A DNA stretch of 64,000 nucleotides from DAISJM01 sp036821485 (GCA_036821485.1 DAISJM010000008.1:1-64000); one strand, 5' to 3'. Shown: positions 36,691-45,709, counted from the stretch's first letter. Notes: generated from the letters alone by a model not told the origin. Made by a program: numbers and translations.

Positions 36691-36950
36691 TTCGTCTCCC
36701 ATCCGTGCTATCTGCGTCATCCGCGGTGAAGAAGCTTTTCACGCCGAGGATCGCATCGAGGAACTCCGATGGGATTAACGGGATGGACAGGATTCCAATC
36801 CGATTGATCCTGTAAATCCTGTCCGAACATTCTCCGTGTTCTTCGCGTTCTCCCTGTGCTGTGTTGTGGAACCGTGACCTGATCAGCCGCAAGAAGGCAC
36901 AGAAGGCGCAAGCGCCGCCATGCCCGTGATCTTGCGCGAGTCTGGGTCCA
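36691..36950. repeat. Noncoding repeat-word DNA after the ODC gene
   Basis: No convincing gene lies here. It holds degenerate words such as ATCCGTGCTATCTGCGTC and GGGATTAACGGGATGGACAGG, the latter with a perfect 10-bp inverted partner (36785-36794 with 36815-36824), then TCTCCGTGTTCTTCGCG and AGAAGGCACAGAAGGCGC. Similar words appear again at 38068-38140. Confidence 0.6.
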
Positions 36951-37916
36951 CTACGGAGGAGGGATGCCGCCGGGGGCCCTCTTCTGAAGACGCGAGTCGT
37001 TGCTCGGGTTGGCGTCAATGAGGTGGGTCTGGAACTTGTGGATGGGACAGCCCACTCGTATGGATGCAACGACCCGGTCAAAGTCGGGCTGGCCAATGGC
37101 CAGCACATTCCCCGAAACGAAGACGAGCGCGATGTCGTCGTCGTAATCCTGGCTCGTCAGCAGGCACGAATCCTCTCTTCCGAGTTGCTTCACGTCAATT
37201 TTCAGCGTCACCGGCCCGCCGATGCGTTTGCCCACGCAGTCGAAGAACGCGGCGAGTTTCCAATGCTTGGCGGTCTCGGCCGTTTTCCCGTCAGCAGGGA
37301 CGGACACGGTCTTGACCGAGATGTAATCCGGGGCGTCAACCGTGATCTTCCGGGAATACGGCTGCCGGGTCCCCACCCAGGTCTCCTTGCCCAGCGTCAT
37401 GTCGGCCAGTCGAGCCTCCAGATTCATAGGATTCCAGGGTCCATCGGGCGGGACGCGGTAGGTGGTCAACGTCGTGCTCTCTCCTGGTTTCAGGACCAGC
37501 TGCATGGGGGACCGGATCTTGATGGAGCCGGTGATGTCCACGTCCTCTGCCGGCTTCCTGGGTTCGGAGTCGGTCCGACGCATCCAGGGCTTGGGGTTGT
37601 TGCTCTCGAAACGCAGCAGCCGCGGAAGCTTCTGCGGTTGCTGGCCCTTGTTGGTGATGGTGAACGAGAAGTTGATCCGCGAGTTCATGCACTCGTCCGG
37701 CTTGTTCGGGTCGTGGTAGAAGGGAATGTACTCAGCCTTGGCATCCGTGATTTCAAGGTTCACGAACGGATTGTTCGGCTCGTAATCGGCCATGTTCTCC
37801 CACGTTTGCGCGTAGGCGCTTGTGATCAACAGGAGTGGCAACAGGATAATTCCGATACGGCTGTGTGCAGCCGGTCTCTCACCATGATCGCAAGCATTTG
37901 CTCTTTGCAGGTTCAT
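36951..37916 (-). CDS. Secreted hypothetical protein
   Basis: 321 residues with an N-terminal signal sequence (IGIILLPLLLITSAYA). The mature part is beta-rich in appearance (FSFTITNKGQQPQKLPRLLRF and LVLKPGESTTLTTYRVP), resembling a Cu-binding or Ig-like periplasmic domain, but no family can be named. ATG 37916 follows GGGGAGG. The gene is flanked on both sides by repeat-rich noncoding DNA and stands alone. Confidence 0.72.
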   Translation of the reverse strand: MNLQRANACDHGERPAAHSRIGIILLPLLLITSAYAQTWENMADYEPNNPFVNLEITDAKAEYIPFYHDPNKPDECMNSRINFSFTITNKGQQPQKLPRLLRFESNNPKPWMRRTDSEPRKPAEDVDITGSIKIRSPMQLVLKPGESTTLTTYRVPPDGPWNPMNLEARLADMTLGKETWVGTRQPYSRKITVDAPDYISVKTVSVPADGKTAETAKHWKLAAFFDCVGKRIGGPVTLKIDVKQLGREDSCLLTSQDYDDDIALVFVSGNVLAIGQPDFDRVVASIRVGCPIHKFQTHLIDANPSNDSRLQKRAPGGIPPP

Positions 37917-38030
37917 GATCAAACCTCCCCTTTTCAGAGTGAATGTGTCAGCGGAATCCAGAGGCTGTCAACCCCATCTTTTGCAGTCCAGCGCCAGCAA
38001 ATCCCCCGCAAGTTCCGATCTTCGTCGTTG

Positions 38031-38055
38031 GTAGGGACGGTTCGCTGAACCGTCC
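38031..38055. repeat. GTAGGGACGG-type hairpin repeat
   Basis: GGACGGTTC (38035-38043) pairs perfectly with GAACCGTCC (38047-38055) over a three-base loop, preceded by GTAG. It resembles the first half of the element at 45645-45705. Degenerate words like those of 36691-36870 follow up to 38140. Confidence 0.7.
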
Positions 38056-38146
38056 GCTCTTCGGCCTGCATCCGCGTAATCTGTGTGATCTGCTGGCAAT
38101 CTCTTCTCCCTTTCGTGTCCATTCGCGTATTTCGTGGTGGAAGTCT

Positions 38147-38161
38147 TTCCAAACATTGGAA
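38147..38161. repeat. TTCCAA-ACA-TTGGAA palindrome
   Basis: A perfect 15-base palindrome ends 10 bases before the radical SAM start. The same 6-3-6 design occurs at 59536-59550 upstream of nqrA. Confidence 0.7.
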
Positions 38162-38171
38162 GAATAGACGC

Positions 38172-40034
38172 ATGCGTGTCCTTTTGATCACTCCGCCGAT
38201 GACGCAGGTGAACTCGGCGTATCCTGCGACGCCGGTGCTCGCGGGTTTTCTTCGGTCGCGCGGCATTCGCCAGGTGGCGCAGGCGGACCTTTCCCTGGAA
38301 CTTGCGCTCAAGCTTTTCTCCCGGCGCGGCATTCTCGCCATCGCGTCTGAACTCCGTCGCAAGCGACGCGCCAGACCACCGCGCTCGGTCGCCTCGTTCC
38401 TCGCGCAGGCGGCGGAATATGCTCGGCACGTGGATGGCGTAATCCAATTTTTGCAGGGCCGCCGTCCGGCGCTCGCGCGACGCTTTGCCTTGCGCGGCTT
38501 TCTTCCCGAAGGACCGCGGTTCGATGTCTTGGCGGAACAGGAGAAGGCGGGGACCCTCGACGCGTTGTTCGGGGCGATGCCGGAAGAGGAGCGGGCGAAG
38601 TATCTCGCCAGCTTGTTCATCGACGATGTGGTGGACGCGATCCGCGAGGGCGTTGATCCGCATTTCCAGCTTTCGCGATACGCCGAGAAGTTGGCCGTCA
38701 GTGCGCCTTCCTTCGCGCCGCTGCGGCGCGACTTGGAAAAGAAGCCTACGATGATAGGGCGGCTGATCGACGAACTGACACGCGCGGCGCTGAAGCGCCA
38801 CAAGCCGGACCTCGTCGCGATCACCATTCCGTTCCCGGGCAATGTCCATGGCGCCTTTCGGATTGCACGCGAGATCAAGCGCCTGCAGCCAAATGTGAAA
38901 GTGGCGATCGGTGGGGGATACGTGAGCACGGAACTGCGCGAGCTTTCCGATCCCGCGGTGTTCGACTATGTGGATTACGTGATGCTGGACGACGGCGAGA
39001 CGCCACTGCTGCGGCTCATCGATCATCTGCGCGGCCGCGTGGAGGAATCGGGGCTGCGCCGGACATTTGTGCGGCGGGATGGCCGGGTTATCTTTGTGTA
39101 TGGGGAGGGCGAGGATGTTCCCTTTGCCGAGCGGGGCGCAGCGAGTTGGACGGGATTGCCGCTGGATCGTTACTTCTCGATGATGGAAGTGCCGAACCCG
39201 GTGATGAGCCTGTGGTCGGACGGGCAGTGGAACAAGCTGATGCTGGCCCACGGGTGCTACTGGAAGCAGTGTGCGTTCTGCGATACGAGCCTGGATTACA
39301 TTTGCCGTTTCGATCCGGCGCCGGTCGGCGTGCTGGCTGATCGCATCAAGCAGGCGATTAGCGAAACCGGGCGGACGGGATTCCATTTTACCGACGAGGC
39401 TGCACCGCCGGCATTGCTCAAGGCCTTGGCGAAGGAGCTGGTCCGGCGCAAGTTGAGGATCACTTGGTGGGGCAATATCCGGCTGGAGCAGAACTTTGTG
39501 GGAGATACCGCGGGATGGCTGGCGCGGTCCGGGTGCGTGGCGGTGACGGCGGGTTTGGAGACGGCTTCAGACCGGACGCTGAAGTTGATGAACAAAGGCG
39601 TGACGGTGAAGCAAGCCGTCCGGGTGCTGGAGGCGTTCGCTGACGCGGGGATCATGGTGCACCTCTACCTGATGTATGGATTCCCGACGCAGACGGCGCA
39701 GGAGATTGTGGATGCGCTGGAGTTGGTGAGGCAGCTTTTCGAAGAGGGATTGATCCAGTCGGCCTACTGGCACCGGTTTGCGTTGACGGCGCACAGTCCG
39801 ATGGCGCGGGACCCGAAGCGGTTCGGCATCAAGTTGCTTCCGGAGCCAAAGGTGAGTTTTGCACGGAACGAGATTCCGTACCGGGATTTGAGCGGGATCG
39901 ATTACGGGAAATTCGGCGCGGGTCTGCAGCGCGCCACGTATAACTTCATCCACGGCGTTGGGTGGGCGGATGACGTTACGTCATGGTTCGATTTCCGTGT
40001 GCCGCGCCCGCAGTCTCCGCCATCCATTCACTAG
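38172..40034 (+). CDS. B12-binding-type radical SAM protein
   Basis: 620 residues. The first ~300 form a cobalamin-binding-like region (MRVLLITPPM at the start, KVAIGGGYVSTELRE, VDYVMLDDGETPL), with a long basic helical insertion at ~50-200. The radical SAM core begins at Cys362, Cys367 and Cys370 (GCYWKQCAFC), so the spacing is C-x4-C-x2-C rather than C-x3-C-x2-C. Later elements are GLETASDRTLKLMNKG and YLMYGFPTQT. The substrate is unknown. ATG 38172 follows GGAAGA. Confidence 0.88.
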   Translation: MRVLLITPPMTQVNSAYPATPVLAGFLRSRGIRQVAQADLSLELALKLFSRRGILAIASELRRKRRARPPRSVASFLAQAAEYARHVDGVIQFLQGRRPALARRFALRGFLPEGPRFDVLAEQEKAGTLDALFGAMPEEERAKYLASLFIDDVVDAIREGVDPHFQLSRYAEKLAVSAPSFAPLRRDLEKKPTMIGRLIDELTRAALKRHKPDLVAITIPFPGNVHGAFRIAREIKRLQPNVKVAIGGGYVSTELRELSDPAVFDYVDYVMLDDGETPLLRLIDHLRGRVEESGLRRTFVRRDGRVIFVYGEGEDVPFAERGAASWTGLPLDRYFSMMEVPNPVMSLWSDGQWNKLMLAHGCYWKQCAFCDTSLDYICRFDPAPVGVLADRIKQAISETGRTGFHFTDEAAPPALLKALAKELVRRKLRITWWGNIRLEQNFVGDTAGWLARSGCVAVTAGLETASDRTLKLMNKGVTVKQAVRVLEAFADAGIMVHLYLMYGFPTQTAQEIVDALELVRQLFEEGLIQSAYWHRFALTAHSPMARDPKRFGIKLLPEPKVSFARNEIPYRDLSGIDYGKFGAGLQRATYNFIHGVGWADDVTSWFDFRVPRPQSPPSIH

Positions 40035-40090
40035 CTCGGATAGATTACTGCGGCTGAGTGAATTTTAGTCGTTAGATTCAGGATTGCGGT

Positions 40091-40126
40091 GCCCCAAAAG
40101 CGACATTTTGTCGCGCATCTGGGGGC
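40091..40126. other. Nested hairpin downstream of the radical SAM gene
   Basis: GCGACA (40100-40105) pairs with TGTCGC (40109-40114) inside an outer GCCCC/GGGGC stem (40091-40095 with 40122-40126). The rest of the 246-base gap shows no gene. It could be a terminator or another repeat copy; no U-tract follows. Confidence 0.4.
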
Positions 40127-40280
40127 CGTTCTGTTTCACCCTTGCCATTCGGGTGTGTCCTCGCCATCATGCCCTGCCGGGTAGTTCCCTCAATTCTGCT
40201 GTATAGTACGGCGTTGGGAACAAATCTGCCCTCAACGGCGGACACCGATTTAGCGACGGGTTTGCTTGAAAGGTACGTAG

Positions 40281-41378
40281 ATGACGAGCCGCACCGCTTT
40301 GCCTGATTTGGTCATAGGTGACATGAGGATCAACCCTCCCATTATCCAGGGGGGGATGGGTGTGCGCGTATCGGGTTCGCGACTCGCTTCCGCGGTCTCG
40401 AATGAAGGTGCGCTGGGGGTTGTGGCGGCGGTGGGCACGGGTGAAGAATGGCCGGATCGATCGCTCAATTACGCGGCGCGGTCGTACGTCAGCCTGCGGG
40501 ACATGTTGCGCAAGACCAAGGCGCTGACCCCGAATCCGATCGCGGTCAACATCATGTGCGTGCTGACGAATTACGAAGACCTTGTGAAGGCCGCAGATGA
40601 GGAAGCGGTTGGGGCTATCATTTCGGGGGCCGGGTTGCCGATGCATCTGCCCGCACTGGTCAAGAACAAGAGCATCAAACTCATTCCCATCGTTTCCTCG
40701 GGGCGGGCGGCGGAACTGATATGCCGTGCATGGCTGAGGAAACACAAACGACTTCCGGACGCAATCGTGGTGGAGGGTCACTTGGCGGGTGGGCATCTTG
40801 GGTTTGCCATGGAAGATGTCACCAAGGCGCATGTTTCCCTTGAGTCGATTGTGAAGGATGTGCTCGACGTTGCCGCGAGCTACGCCGAGCGGCATGGCAT
40901 GCCGATTCCGGTCATTCCCGCCGGCGGTATTTTCGATGGCAAGGACATCGCCCGTTTTCTCAACATGGGAGCCGGCGGAGTTCAGATGGGCACACGCTTT
41001 GTCTGCACGCACGAGTGCGATGCATCGATTCAGTACAAAGAGGCCTACGTCAACTGCAAGAAGGAAGACATCCTCGTCATACGAAGCCCCGTCCAGCTTC
41101 CGCTGCGCGTCATTCGCAATGCCTTTGTGGACCGACTGCTGACCGGCGAGAAGGTGCGATTCAGTTGTCCTTATCACTGCCTGGCCACGTGCGAGCCGGT
41201 CTCCTCGCCGTTCTGCATAGCGCAGGCGTTGCTCAATGCCTATCGCGGCAACATGGACGCCGGGTTTGCCACGTGCGGCGCCAATGCTTACCGGATCAAC
41301 AAGATTATCTCGGTGCATGAGTTGATCCAAGAGCTTGTCCAAGAATGCCGTCAGCATCTCGAGCCCGCAAAAGTGTAG
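40281..41378 (+). CDS. Nitronate monooxygenase / 2-nitropropane dioxygenase-like flavoprotein
   Basis: 365-residue FMN TIM barrel: PPIIQGGMGVRVSGSRLASAVSNEG at the N-terminus (family start motif), ISGAGLPMHLP, VVEGHLAGGHLG with the active-site His, VIPAGGIFDGKDIARFLNMGA and GVQMGTRFVCTHEC. Class members oxidise nitronates or act as FabK-type enoyl-ACP reductases; the Cys-rich C-terminal part (SCPYHCLATCEP) is a subgroup trait. Function beyond the flavin oxidoreductase class is not certain. AAAGG lies upstream of ATG 40281. Confidence 0.87.
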   Translation: MTSRTALPDLVIGDMRINPPIIQGGMGVRVSGSRLASAVSNEGALGVVAAVGTGEEWPDRSLNYAARSYVSLRDMLRKTKALTPNPIAVNIMCVLTNYEDLVKAADEEAVGAIISGAGLPMHLPALVKNKSIKLIPIVSSGRAAELICRAWLRKHKRLPDAIVVEGHLAGGHLGFAMEDVTKAHVSLESIVKDVLDVAASYAERHGMPIPVIPAGGIFDGKDIARFLNMGAGGVQMGTRFVCTHECDASIQYKEAYVNCKKEDILVIRSPVQLPLRVIRNAFVDRLLTGEKVRFSCPYHCLATCEPVSSPFCIAQALLNAYRGNMDAGFATCGANAYRINKIISVHELIQELVQECRQHLEPAKV

Positions 41379-41536
41379 TCGCCACAACGTCGGCGTTCTC
41401 CTCATTTCACACGCGCTGCGCGATCTATCGCGCTGATGCCCTGCCTGCTTGAGTTGGGCTTTCCGGCGAGGGTGGGTTTGGGGTACACTCGCAGGGCGGA
41501 CAGGGTTTCTCCCGTTCCGGGAGACAAGGAGGAGTC

Positions 41537-44500
41537 ATGAAGAGGTCGCTGATTCTTTGCGCCGTCCTGCTGTGTGCCGTGGCCGTTCAAGGCCAAGTCA
41601 GGGTCGAGAATGTCCAAACCTTCACCCACCCGAAACTCGCCATGACCGTTGTCAGTGGCGATGTGAAGCTTCCCGCCGGTGGTGTCTGGGTGGTGGACTC
41701 GCCCGAACTGTCGCTGCCGGTCAGACAGATCATGCTATCCCGGCGCGGCGACGAGACGGGCGATGGGGATCAGCGTCGTTTCGACAGTGCGATCATGGCC
41801 CTGGCGCCGGAGATGGTTCAGCAGCAGAGCATGCAAACCATGTACAGCATGTGCGCGATGTATGCCATTGAGCATGACGGACGGACGCCGGCTTCTCGCG
41901 CGGAACTTGAAGGGTATGGGATGGGAAGGCGCGACTGCTTCGATCCGGACAACTACTTCGTGGTGCCCGGCGTGGTGCTTGCGGAGGGGGAGGATAACCC
42001 GGCCAAGCGGGAGATCATGGTGGTAGAAGTTCGTCCCGCGCAGAACGACGGGATGCACTGGGTGGCCTGTAACGACGGGACCATTGAGCGGCGTCGCATC
42101 GACGATGCGCTCTTGAAGAAACACAACCTTGCCATTCGACCGCTGACGGGCGTGAAGGACGCGGCACCGCAAGTCAAGGAAGTGGACTACACATTGCGCG
42201 CCCTGCTGGCGGATGCGTCTGCGACGAAGGCCACGATTACCTTTCGCAACCGCACCAGCAAGAAGACCGTGACCATCGAATGGGCGCTCCAGCAGGCTCA
42301 ACCCGGAAACGAACAGATGTTCCGCGCTTGGGCGACGCAGCGCGCCGCGGGCTGGACAAGCACCCGGCAGTCTTACGATGCACCGGTGTTGGAGTATTGG
42401 TTGTCGCGGGCGGGCGAACTCTATGGGGTCGATGCATCCCGCGAGTGCGAGGATCGCAGGTGGCGCGAGGGGCGGGAGACGGCCGATGCATTCAGCATCC
42501 TTGGCGGACGCGCGGCGGTTCGCGAGACCCTGCAGATGCAGGCCATCAGAGATGGTGGGAGCGAGAGGCAGACGCAGAGTGTTCCGCTGAGTGCCCTTCC
42601 GGCGCTGGACGTCAAATCGCATCCGTTCGCGGAGATGCTGGGCGGGGCCGAAGGCGGATCGCTGCCGCTGGCCGACCTGATCCCGGCCGATCATGCGTTT
42701 GTGTATGTGGCCAAACCGTCGGCGTTGTTCGGGTTCATCAATGCCGGCGCCGATTTCATCTTCAATGCCGGTTCGATGGCGCTGCAGGACAACATTGCCT
42801 ACAACCTGAAGGACAAGTATCTGGCGCGGCTTGGTTTGGATGAAGGTTGGATTCGCGGGCTCGAGAAGGCCGGCGTGTTGAAGGAGATGGTGCTGGCCAC
42901 TCCCGATTTGTTCCTGATCGACGGCACGGAGGTCTCCGTGATCGCGCACGTTACGGGAGGCGCGGGCCTGAAGGCGGCCCTGGCAATTTTCGGCCTCGGG
43001 GATCTCGGCAACGAGGTGAAGACGCTCAAGACAAAGTCAGGCCGGCCGTCGTACTGGATGATGGACGGCGAGAGGATGTACATCAGCACAAGCCTGCGCG
43101 AAATGGAGACCCTGAAGCTGGTCCGGCAGAGCAGCGGCATGGGCAGCCTCGGCAAGAGCGCCGAATTCCGCTACATGCTGACGCAATTGCCGGTGACGGC
43201 GAAGACCACGGGCTTTGTCTACTTCTCCGATCCGTTCATAAGGCGCCTGGTCAGTCCGGCGATGAAGATCGGCCAGTTGCGTCGGCTGAAGGTGCGCGCG
43301 GAGTTGGAGATGATGAGTGCCGCGGCGCTTCTGTGGAAGCTCGACGGCCATCCCGGAACGCCCGATGCCGGAACGCTGATCGCGCAAGGCTATCTGCCGG
43401 GCGACTTCAACGCATCAGGCTATCTCCTCAAGGCGGATCTTTCGGCAGAGTCATCCGACTATGGCGCGCCCGGCAATATGAAGTCGCTGGTTGAAGCGCC
43501 CGTATCGCTCGTGACGCCGGGAGAACAAGAGGCCTACACGCAATACGTGCAGAACTACGCCAGATTCTGGCGTCAGTATTTTGACCCGATCGCATTTCGT
43601 CTGGAGGATGTGGGTGATGCGGAGATGAAACTGACCACCTTCATCCTCCCGCTGATCGACAGCTCGATCTACAACGGATTGAAGCAGGGATTGCAGGCAG
43701 AGCAGGGCGCTCCGTTGAAGATCCCTCAGACCGATCCGAGCCCGGTTCTCTCCCTCTCGCTGAATCTGAACGCCTCTGCGTGCGCGCAATTGTCGCAGGG
43801 GTTGTCCATGCTTGTTGGCGATGAGATGGGACCGGCGGCCCCACTGAATCTGGGGCCCTCGCTGCATTTGATCGTGAGCGATCGCGATCCGATCGTGACG
43901 TTTGGTGGCGGCGATATTCTCGGAGCCTTTGGTGGCAACTGGATAGGGGGGCGGGGTACGGAGATGATGGCGATTCCGATTGCCCTGTCCGTGCTGACGC
44001 GGCCCTGCGAGATCATGATCGAGGCGCAGGATCCCCAGGCGGTTCGCACGGCGCTGCGTCGCATGGTGGATGCATCCCTTTCCCGGACGATGCGCGGCGA
44101 GCTGGCGGTGGATGCCTATCGGCAGGCTGATCGTGACGAATGGGTCCTGTCGCTGGGGTTGGAGGGCATGGCGAAGATACGTTTCGGCGTGGGCGTGAAG
44201 GACAAGTACGTGGTGCTCCGCAATATGCCGTGGAATTCGCCGGTGAAGCTACTGACGACAACTGATGCGGAACTGGGGGCCGCCGCGCTGGTGGCGTATC
44301 CTGAGGCCGGCATCCAGCAGTTTCCGAGCCTCTATATGGCGGCCAAGGAACGCGAGCGTTACGCCGCGCTCCAGGGCAGCATGCATCTCTATCCGCTCTT
44401 CCTCTGCGGCGCGAAGTCGGTGGATGAGGCCGGCGCGATGTGCAGCAAGATGTTCGGTTTTGTGCCGGAGCATCCCAAGGGTGGCTCGTGGGCATGGGAG

Positions 44501-44674
44501 GGCGGCCGCGTCCAAAGCAATGTGTTCGGCGATACCTACGATCCGGTCCAGCCCGCTTACACGCCGCAGTCCGGCGCGTTCGGTGTGTTTGAGGGGATCA
44601 CCCGGCTGGCCGTGAATCTGCAGTTCGAGCAGGAAGGTCTGCGCGTGGTGACGAGTTGGAAAACGAAGCCCTGA
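41537..44674 (+). CDS. Large secreted protein of unknown function
   Basis: 1045 residues with a clear signal peptide (MKRSLILCAVLLCAVAVQG). No recognised family. Residues ~90-180 (YSMCAMYAIEHDGRTPASRAELEGY, then a region ending VACNDGTIERR) resemble the globular part of pseudopilin-like proteins. From ~380 on it has repeated beta/helix stretches such as LIPADHAFVYVAKPSALFGFI, reminiscent of DUF3352-like exoproteins, but only weakly. A 7-bp hairpin (41508-41524) sits just before the strong AAGGAGGA site. Confidence 0.8.
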   Translation: MKRSLILCAVLLCAVAVQGQVRVENVQTFTHPKLAMTVVSGDVKLPAGGVWVVDSPELSLPVRQIMLSRRGDETGDGDQRRFDSAIMALAPEMVQQQSMQTMYSMCAMYAIEHDGRTPASRAELEGYGMGRRDCFDPDNYFVVPGVVLAEGEDNPAKREIMVVEVRPAQNDGMHWVACNDGTIERRRIDDALLKKHNLAIRPLTGVKDAAPQVKEVDYTLRALLADASATKATITFRNRTSKKTVTIEWALQQAQPGNEQMFRAWATQRAAGWTSTRQSYDAPVLEYWLSRAGELYGVDASRECEDRRWREGRETADAFSILGGRAAVRETLQMQAIRDGGSERQTQSVPLSALPALDVKSHPFAEMLGGAEGGSLPLADLIPADHAFVYVAKPSALFGFINAGADFIFNAGSMALQDNIAYNLKDKYLARLGLDEGWIRGLEKAGVLKEMVLATPDLFLIDGTEVSVIAHVTGGAGLKAALAIFGLGDLGNEVKTLKTKSGRPSYWMMDGERMYISTSLREMETLKLVRQSSGMGSLGKSAEFRYMLTQLPVTAKTTGFVYFSDPFIRRLVSPAMKIGQLRRLKVRAELEMMSAAALLWKLDGHPGTPDAGTLIAQGYLPGDFNASGYLLKADLSAESSDYGAPGNMKSLVEAPVSLVTPGEQEAYTQYVQNYARFWRQYFDPIAFRLEDVGDAEMKLTTFILPLIDSSIYNGLKQGLQAEQGAPLKIPQTDPSPVLSLSLNLNASACAQLSQGLSMLVGDEMGPAAPLNLGPSLHLIVSDRDPIVTFGGGDILGAFGGNWIGGRGTEMMAIPIALSVLTRPCEIMIEAQDPQAVRTALRRMVDASLSRTMRGELAVDAYRQADRDEWVLSLGLEGMAKIRFGVGVKDKYVVLRNMPWNSPVKLLTTTDAELGAAALVAYPEAGIQQFPSLYMAAKERERYAALQGSMHLYPLFLCGAKSVDEAGAMCSKMFGFVPEHPKGGSWAWEGGRVQSNVFGDTYDPVQPAYTPQSGAFGVFEGITRLAVNLQFEQEGLRVVTSWKTKP

Positions 44675-44764
44675 GGCGCGTCCGATTTTATTGCGCATGG
44701 CATGGAAAGTGCTGAATCAATAACTGCGCATACTGCGCACAGTCTTGGGAGATAGGTCGAAGCC

Positions 44765-45109
44765 ATGAGAGGGTTTGAATTTTTTACGCACGAGGAAAAC
44801 AGCGTGGCTGTTGCCTTGGTGATGGGGCAGATAGATGCTGCGGTGGCCGACGATTTCGACGGTAAAATGAAGGCGCTGCTGGAAAAGCCGGATTGCCGGG
44901 TCGTTCTTGATTGCCGCGGGTTGACCTACCTCAGCAGTCGCGCGATCGGATTGCTCGTGGGGTTCAGACAGGTTGCAGCCAAGAGCAATGGGCGTTTCGT
45001 CCTCTGTAATCTGACGGATAGGTTGATCGAAATCACAACCCCGATTGATCTGACCCGGATGGTGGAAACCTACCCCTCGCGCGCGGCTGCCGTCGCAGCT
45101 TTGAGATAA
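44765..45109 (+). CDS. STAS domain protein (anti-sigma factor antagonist-like)
   Basis: 114 residues covering one STAS domain: LVMGQIDAAVADDF, VVLDCRGLTYLSSRAIGLLVGF with the phosphorylatable Ser in the LSSR position, and RFVLCNLTDRLIEI. Such proteins usually work with a serine kinase/anti-sigma partner, but none is encoded nearby. It follows the 1045-residue gene on the same strand after 90 bases. Confidence 0.87.
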   Translation: MRGFEFFTHEENSVAVALVMGQIDAAVADDFDGKMKALLEKPDCRVVLDCRGLTYLSSRAIGLLVGFRQVAAKSNGRFVLCNLTDRLIEITTPIDLTRMVETYPSRAAAVAALR

Positions 45110-45132
45110 TGCCACGCAGCGGGTGCGGGTGG

Positions 45133-45633
45133 TCAGGTCGGCAAGCCTTCGACATCGAGTTCTTCCCCGAGCATGTGGTCGCCGTCGAAGAGAAACCGTC
45201 CCCTGAATTTTCTGAACGCCAGCATGTGGGGGATCCAGACGCGATCGTCCTCCCACATGCGATCGAAAGGGATCTCGTCGATGGGGGTCCAGAGAGGGAT
45301 GGCCTCGCTGGTCTCCTGCGGCTGGCCGATGCACCCGGTAGCCGTGAAGACGTAGCCTTGGATTGAGAACCCGTCCGTGAACTGGAACATCAGTTCGCCC
45401 GCTTCACGCACGCCGGTGGGGGTGACGCAGAGTTCCTCCTGGACTTCGCGGATGGCGGCCTGCAGGGGAGTCTCGCCGGGTTCAAGGCGGCCGCCGGGAC
45501 CGTTGATCTTTCCCGCGCCCAAACCCTTCTTCTTGTGGATCAGCAAGGCCTGACCGTCACGGAGCACAAAGAGAAGTGTGGCTCGCTCGCGCGGCGTCCA
45601 ATTTGCCCAGTCAACATCGGATAGGTTTCTCAT
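45133..45633 (-). CDS. MTH1-like Nudix hydrolase (8-oxo-dGTP diphosphatase type)
   Basis: 166 residues. The Nudix box at 48-70 reads GRLEPGETPLQAAIREVQEELC, with all catalytic acidic residues and Cys in place of the late Gly. GLGAGKINGPGG before it and WEDDRVWIPHMLAFRKF (127-143) match the nucleobase-binding elements of the MTH1/NUDT1 group, including the Asp pair, so sanitation of oxidised purine nucleotides is likely. ATG 45633 is used; longer frames run into repeat DNA. It lies downstream of metH on the same strand. Confidence 0.86.
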   Translation of the reverse strand: MRNLSDVDWANWTPRERATLLFVLRDGQALLIHKKKGLGAGKINGPGGRLEPGETPLQAAIREVQEELCVTPTGVREAGELMFQFTDGFSIQGYVFTATGCIGQPQETSEAIPLWTPIDEIPFDRMWEDDRVWIPHMLAFRKFRGRFLFDGDHMLGEELDVEGLPT

Positions 45634-45644
45634 GGTTCTCTGTG

Positions 45645-45705
45645 GTAGGGCCCGTTCTTCGAACGGGCCGCTGTAGTTTCGGACGGCTCGGAGAGCCATC
45701 CCTAC
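45645..45705. repeat. Structured GTAGGG...CCCTAC element
   Basis: GTAGGG (45645-45650) and CCCTAC (45700-45705) bracket two inner hairpins: GGCCCGTTC/GAACGGGCC (45649-45657 with 45661-45669) and GGCTC/GAGCC (45685-45689 with 45693-45697). The layout mirrors 36629-36688. It fills the gap between metH and the Nudix gene. Confidence 0.75.
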
Positions 45706-45709
45706 CTCT

